64,000 bases of DNA from Methanobacteriota archaeon (GTDB taxonomy: Archaea; Thermoplasmatota; Thermoplasmata; RBG-16-68-12; JAJISG01): assembly GCA_030594205.1 (NCBI GenBank), contig JAUVFR010000002.1:41538-105537 (forward strand), in the 5' to 3' direction. This document shows positions 60,356 to 64,000 of the stretch, piece after piece. Numbering within the stretch: the stretch's first letter is position 1; each line of letters begins with the position of its first letter. The notes below the pieces were generated by a model that was not told where the DNA came from, did not search any database, and saw only the letters and a program-made list of their open reading frames with translations. Made by a program: the position numbers and the translations under genes.

Positions 60356-61009
60356 ACTTCCCCCCATGGTCGGCGCCGCGGAGGAGGACGCCTGGCCCAG
60401 GACCCTTCCACACGATGGAGCCAGCGAGGACCCTGGTCTTTGAGCTCCAAGGACATCGCCGGCATGGCCGCCTTGGCCGCGATGGCCTCCGTCCTGGAGA
60501 TCATTCCCTTCGACCTACGCGTTCCGTTCCCCCTTCTCAACTTCCTCACCTTCGACCCGACCGGCATCCCCATTGCGGTGGCCGCCATCCTCTATGGGCC
60601 GGTGGCTGCCTTCGTCACCGCGGGCATTGCGGGCATCACGATAGCGACCCGAAACCCGGTCTCGGCCGCCTTCAAGACGGCAGCCGAGATGTCCACGGCC
60701 GTCCCGCTCGCGCTGACGTTGTGGGGTCTGCGGGGGAGGAGAAGGGAGACGTCCTCTGGGACCTGGGCCTTGCTGGGCCTTGCCGGAGCGGTTGCCATCG
60801 CTTCCCGCGTCACCGTCATGACGGGCTTCAACCTCGTCTTCCTACCGTTGTTGTTGGGCATTCCGGAGGCGGTGGTAGGGGGGCTCCTGTACCCGATCGC
60901 CATCTTCAACGCCGCTCAGGGCGCAATCAACGTGATTCCGGCCTTCCTCATCGTGCGAGGTCTGCCGCCGGACCTTAAACCGTCGTGGCTTACATGGGGG
61001 GCAGGGTGA
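60353..61009 (+). CDS. ECF transporter S component
   Basis: Substrate-binding membrane subunit of an energy-coupling factor importer. From 60353 it is 218 residues with six helices. The region SVLEIIPFDLRV, LLNFLTFDPTGIPIAVAAIL, YGPVAAFVTAGIAGI, and VTVMTGFNLVFLPLLLG matches S components; the FDPTGIP then LYGP loop recalls the RibU-like group but does not prove riboflavin. The basic, low-complexity N terminus looks non-coding, and a TTG at 60439 (SSKDIAGMAALAAMA) is a likely alternative start. It heads an operon with A, A' and T genes. Substrate unknown. Confidence 0.85.
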   Translation: MTSPHGRRRGGGRLAQDPSTRWSQRGPWSLSSKDIAGMAALAAMASVLEIIPFDLRVPFPLLNFLTFDPTGIPIAVAAILYGPVAAFVTAGIAGITIATRNPVSAAFKTAAEMSTAVPLALTLWGLRGRRRETSSGTWALLGLAGAVAIASRVTVMTGFNLVFLPLLLGIPEAVVGGLLYPIAIFNAAQGAINVIPAFLIVRGLPPDLKPSWLTWGAG

Positions 61010-61015
61010 GTCGGG

Positions 61016-61888
61016 ATGTCTGCAGCCATCGAAGTCCGAGACTTCACCTTCCGATACCGTGGTTCCTCGGTCCCCGCGTTGCGCGATGTCCACCTGGAAG
61101 TCAAGCAGGGTGAGGTGATTCTCGTCACCGGCCCGACGGGATCGGGCAAGTCGACCCTGCTCCGGGCCCTCAACGGCCTCATCCCCGACTTCTACGAGGG
61201 AGAGGCCCACGGAGTCGTGAGGGTGGCGGGCCGGGATGTGCTCTCCCTCCGCCCGAATCGAGTAGCCACATTCGTAGGGAGCGTCTTTCAGTCCCCAGAG
61301 GACCAGATCATCGCAGGGAAGGTAGGAAGAGATGTGGCCTTTGGGTTGGAAAACCTGGGATGGGAAAAGGAAGTCATCGCAGAGGAGGTGGACCGGTCGC
61401 TCGAAGCCGTAGGACTTGGCGATCTCGCGGCGCAGGAGACCTCCGCGTTGAGTGGGGGCCAGATGCAGCGCCTCGCCTTGGCGGGCGTCCTGGCGATGGG
61501 ACCTCAGGTCCTCCTCCTCGACGAGCCTGCCTCGGAGCTCGATCCACGAGGTCGCCAGGAGATTCTCGGAACAATCGAGAACCTGGTCCGAAGCGAGTCG
61601 AAGACGATGATCATCACGGACCACCGCCTCGGCGACCTCCTTGGCGTGGTGGACCGCGTTGTGGTGATGCACCGAGGCCGGATTGCCCTCGATGGGGCAG
61701 CCCGGGAGGTCATGGCCCGGCCCGAGTTGCGGGGCTGGGGGGTCGAGATCCCGACGGCCGTTCGTGTGTGGCGTCGCTTGATCCAACTGGGACTCGACGT
61801 TCCGTGCCCCCTGACCCCCGAGGAGTTGGTCGACAGTCTGGTGCCGAACGGGAGGAACCTCTCCGATGCGCTCGAAGCCGCTGCTTAG
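61016..61888 (+). CDS. ecfA1: ECF transporter ATPase EcfA1
   Basis: ABC ATPase of 290 residues with Walker A GPTGSGKSTL, Q-loop VFQSPEDQI, signature LSGGQMQRLALAGVL, Walker B LLLDEPASELD and switch ITDHRLGD. The ECF-type Q-helix (FQSPEDQIIAGKVGRDVAFG) couples it to EcfT. The C-terminal extension after residue 240 is typical. It starts 7 nt after the S gene and overlaps ecfA2 by 23 nt, so they are cotranslated and likely heterodimeric. Confidence 0.95.
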   Translation: MSAAIEVRDFTFRYRGSSVPALRDVHLEVKQGEVILVTGPTGSGKSTLLRALNGLIPDFYEGEAHGVVRVAGRDVLSLRPNRVATFVGSVFQSPEDQIIAGKVGRDVAFGLENLGWEKEVIAEEVDRSLEAVGLGDLAAQETSALSGGQMQRLALAGVLAMGPQVLLLDEPASELDPRGRQEILGTIENLVRSESKTMIITDHRLGDLLGVVDRVVVMHRGRIALDGAAREVMARPELRGWGVEIPTAVRVWRRLIQLGLDVPCPLTPEELVDSLVPNGRNLSDALEAAA

Positions 61889-62687
61889 CCTCCGCGACGT
61901 CCACTACGTCTACCCGAACGGGACGCCGGCGATCCGCGGTGTCAGTCTCGACGTTCTGCCCGGACAACGGGTCGCGCTGCTGGGGGAAAACGGGTCGGGC
62001 AAGACGACCCTGGCACGACTTATGGTCGGGCTCGTGCGGCCCTCGAAGGGATCGGTTCGGCTGGGAGACGTGGATTACGAGACCTTGACAACCCATGACA
62101 TTGCCCGAGAGGTCGGGATCGTGTTCCAGAACCCCGACCACCAGATCTTCTTGGAGCGCGTCTGGGATGAAGTCGCCTTTGGGCCCAGGAACTACGGCCT
62201 CTCGCCCGCCCAGGTGGAGGAGCGGGTGGGGACAGCCCTTCACGAATTTGACCTGTGGGAGGACCGGTATCGACTCCCGGTCGCGTTGAGCGGTGGGGAA
62301 CGGAAGAGCGTTGCCTTCGCCTCGAGTTTCGCCCTTCGACCGCGGGTGCTCCTACTCGATGAGCCGACGAAGGGGATGGATTACGGCCGGAAGCGCCGCC
62401 TGGCGACGATGGCGGATCGATTGACGGCCGAAGACAGAACCGTCTTCTTCATCACCCACGACGTGGACTTTGCCTACGCGTCCACCGAGCGCGCCGTCGT
62501 CCTACGACGGGGGCGTGTGCTCCTCGAAGGCCGGACGAGGGACGTCCTGAGCAGGTCAGATCTGGCGGATGCGGGGCTCCATGAGGCGACGGCGCCCCTC
62601 TTGCTTGCAACAATGCGTGAGCGAGGGATCTCGCCGGATTCCGCTCTCTATCGTGAGGTCCAACGGCGAGTGGAGGCGGTCTCGTGA
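61866..62687 (+). CDS. ecfA2: ECF transporter ATPase EcfA2
   Basis: Second ECF ATPase, 273 residues. Walker A is GENGSGKTTL, Q-loop VFQNPDHQIF, signature LSGGERKSVAFASSF, Walker B LLLDEPTKGMD, and switch ITHDVDFA. It pairs with EcfA1 as a heterodimer that drives EcfT. The reading frame overlaps ecfA1 by 23 nt, and its stop overlaps the ecfT start by 4 nt (GTGA). Confidence 0.95.
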   Translation: MRSKPLLSLRDVHYVYPNGTPAIRGVSLDVLPGQRVALLGENGSGKTTLARLMVGLVRPSKGSVRLGDVDYETLTTHDIAREVGIVFQNPDHQIFLERVWDEVAFGPRNYGLSPAQVEERVGTALHEFDLWEDRYRLPVALSGGERKSVAFASSFALRPRVLLLDEPTKGMDYGRKRRLATMADRLTAEDRTVFFITHDVDFAYASTERAVVLRRGRVLLEGRTRDVLSRSDLADAGLHEATAPLLLATMRERGISPDSALYREVQRRVEAVS

Positions 62688-63517
62688 GCACGGCCCTCGA
62701 TGCCTTCCGCTACCAAGAGGAGGACACACCACTTCACCATCTCGATCCTCGTGCGAAGCTGCTCATCGTCGCGTCCCTGATTCTGTTTCTCTGGCTTTGG
62801 TGGGACCTCGCCGTGGTCCTGCTGGCCCTCGTTCCCCTGACCGTCCTGGTCCTCGTTGGCCGCCTAGGTCGCCCCCTCGTGGGCTCTCTTCGTCTCTACG
62901 CGCTCCTCGGCCTCCTGCTGGTGCCGCTGAATGTTCTGCTGCACTCCGCGCTGACCTTTCCGCCCGGCCAGGCAGAGGTCCTGATGACCCTCACCCCGCC
63001 GGAGACACCACTCCTCGGTGGTCTGGCGATCACGAGGGAGGCCCTGATCTTCAGCCTCTTGGTATATGCCCGCCTGGTCCTCATGCTCGTGGCGACGAGC
63101 GTCTTCTTCCTCACAACGAGCCTGGACGATCTCGAGGCCTTGCTCCTCTCCCTCCGGGTGCCGTACTTCTTCGTATTGACCCTCAGCCTCGCCTTCCGGT
63201 TCCTCCCGACGCTGGGGGAGGAGGCAACGCGAATTCGCGAGGCGCAGGTGGCGCGAGGCCTCGACCTCGAGACGGGAGGGCGCCTCCGACGCTTGTGGCG
63301 CGCCGGGATTCCCCTCCTGCTCCCCCTGTTCGTCAGCGTCCTGCGTCGGTCCGTTCGCCTCGGGGAAGCGATGGAGGCGCGAGCGACCTTCGCCTACCCC
63401 ACCCGAACGAACACGGTTGATCTCGTGGTGCGCCCCGGAGATGTGGGCGTGGTGGTCGCAACCCTCGCGTTTCTCGCGTTAGCCTTCGTGTTCCGGGTCA
63501 TCGTCGGGCCGGCCTGA
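62684..63517 (+). CDS. ecfT: ECF transporter T component (EcfT)
   Basis: Energy-coupling membrane scaffold of 277 residues. It has TPLHHLDPRAKLLIVASLIL, and the A-x-x-R-G signature is AQVARGLDLETG; a second coupling motif lies at EAMEARATF. Five or more membrane helices follow the usual plan. Starts GTG overlapping ecfA2. With S, A1 and A2 it forms a full ECF module for uptake of a vitamin or metal ion. Confidence 0.93.
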   Translation: MSTALDAFRYQEEDTPLHHLDPRAKLLIVASLILFLWLWWDLAVVLLALVPLTVLVLVGRLGRPLVGSLRLYALLGLLLVPLNVLLHSALTFPPGQAEVLMTLTPPETPLLGGLAITREALIFSLLVYARLVLMLVATSVFFLTTSLDDLEALLLSLRVPYFFVLTLSLAFRFLPTLGEEATRIREAQVARGLDLETGGRLRRLWRAGIPLLLPLFVSVLRRSVRLGEAMEARATFAYPTRTNTVDLVVRPGDVGVVVATLAFLALAFVFRVIVGPA

Positions 63518-63548
63518 ACCATGCCGTATCTTCAGAGTCGGCGGGGGG

Positions 63549-63965
63549 TCAGCCCAGTATTACCGCGAGCAAGCCAACGACGAACGCGACCACGGCGAGG
63601 ACATCGATCCGGGTGAACCGCTCGTGTAGAAGGGTTGTGGCCGCCAGGACCGTGACCACGGGATAGGCCCCTGTCAGTGCGGCCACGAGCGAGGCCGGTC
63701 CGCCGACTAGGGCCAGCGTCATAAGGATTACCCCACCGGAACCCATCATGATGGTCAATGTCGGCCAGGCGAGCAGTCGCCGCTTCGCCAGGAAGGGTCC
63801 CGTTGCTCTGGCTCCCACGAAGAGCAGCAGAGGGACACCTACGAGGAGGTTGGAGACACCAAAGTAGAAGAAGGTCGGTCCCTCGCCGACTTCAGTTACG
63901 ACGACCTTTGCGAGGAACCCCCAGACGCCCCACAACAGGAAGGAGAGGAGCACGAGGACCGTCAA
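63549..63965 (-). CDS. Single-domain EamA/DMT transporter
   Basis: 138 residues, four or five hydrophobic helices, matching one half of the EamA drug/metabolite transporter fold: LLSFLLWGVWGFLAKVVV, FFYFGVSNLLVGVPLLLFVG, VILMTLALVGGPASLVAALT, PVVTVLAATTLLHERFTRID and VLAVVAFVVGLLAVILG. The E-R-F-T-R-x-D segment is characteristic of the end of an EamA unit. Most members have two such units, so this would act as a dimer (as in EmrE-like proteins). The start appears complete within the window; it is the final gene, with 35 nt of sequence left. Substrate unknown. Confidence 0.8.
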   Translation of the reverse strand: MTVLVLLSFLLWGVWGFLAKVVVTEVGEGPTFFYFGVSNLLVGVPLLLFVGARATGPFLAKRRLLAWPTLTIMMGSGGVILMTLALVGGPASLVAALTGAYPVVTVLAATTLLHERFTRIDVLAVVAFVVGLLAVILG

Positions 63966-64000
63966 CAGCCTCCCTCCCGTCCTCGCCGTCTGCCCCTCTC

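Overview
The window is chromosomal DNA from a GC-rich archaeon. Archaeal genes include SRP54 and FtsY, ribosomal proteins eL20 (LX) and eL41, prefoldin alpha, PCNA, transcription factor S, primase small subunit PriS, archaeal-type methionine adenosyltransferase, RNase Z, archaeal CCA-adding enzyme, SMC with ScpA and ScpB, and F420 biosynthesis genes. Three of the four tRNA genes carry introns at position 37/38, and TATA boxes sit about 25 nt before many inferred transcription starts. The gene mix suggests a Thermoplasmatota-related, non-methanogenic euryarchaeal lineage; that placement is inference, because no rRNA gene is present. There is no prophage, IS element or CRISPR array. The only mobile-type gene is a free-standing LAGLIDADG homing endonuclease-like gene after PCNA.

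Layout. 0-7.2 kb: a partial zinc-ribbon gene, then a minus-strand type IV pilus-like operon (pilin-like protein, ATPase, TadC, TadC, ATPase). 7.3-7.5 kb: tRNA-Phe and tRNA-Tyr, both with introns. 7.8-11.7 kb: HTH protein, membrane protein, TFS, PCNA and the LAGLIDADG gene. 11.7-16.9 kb: a minus-strand operon with a fused two-domain ABC permease, two ABC ATPases and two DUF47/PhoU-like proteins. 16.9-26 kb: SRP54, a COG1340 coiled-coil protein, SHMT, family-5 uracil-DNA glycosylase, S-adenosylmethionine synthetase, RNase Z and a cell-surface fibronectin-III protein. 26-37 kb: histidine ammonia-lyase, then SMC, ScpA and ScpB followed by a 1450-residue protein built of about twenty degenerate helical repeats. 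37-40 kb: UDP-GlcNAc 2-epimerase and two glycosyltransferases.

40-53 kb: eL20-prefoldin-FtsY; PriS with a membrane TPR protein; TraB-like, Pcm, zinc-finger and rhomboid proteins; methyltransferase and PRPP synthetase; AbrB-PhoU regulator; CCA-adding enzyme. 53-55 kb: a compact RNA-rich block with tRNA-Trp (its intron looks like a C/D guide RNA for the same tRNA), the 22-codon eL41 gene, a palindromic TATA box, a candidate structured RNA, a tandem-GNAT gene and tRNA-Arg. 55-60 kb: an ORF broken by an amber codon, DUF72, DNA polymerase IV, ThyX, a CofC-like gene with CofE, and a truncated F420-type PPOX gene. 60-64 kb: an ECF vitamin/metal transporter (S, A, A', T) and a single-domain EamA transporter.

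Functional threads are protein targeting (SRP54, FtsY), chromosome organisation and replication (SMC-ScpAB, PCNA, PriS), repair (UDG, Pol IV), one-carbon and nucleotide metabolism (SHMT, MAT, ThyX, Prs), F420 synthesis, tRNA maturation (CCA enzyme, RNase Z, introns) and cell-surface or transport functions. Many start sites are GTG or TTG, and several transcripts look leaderless or nearly so. All family assignments were made by reading motifs; no database search was run.
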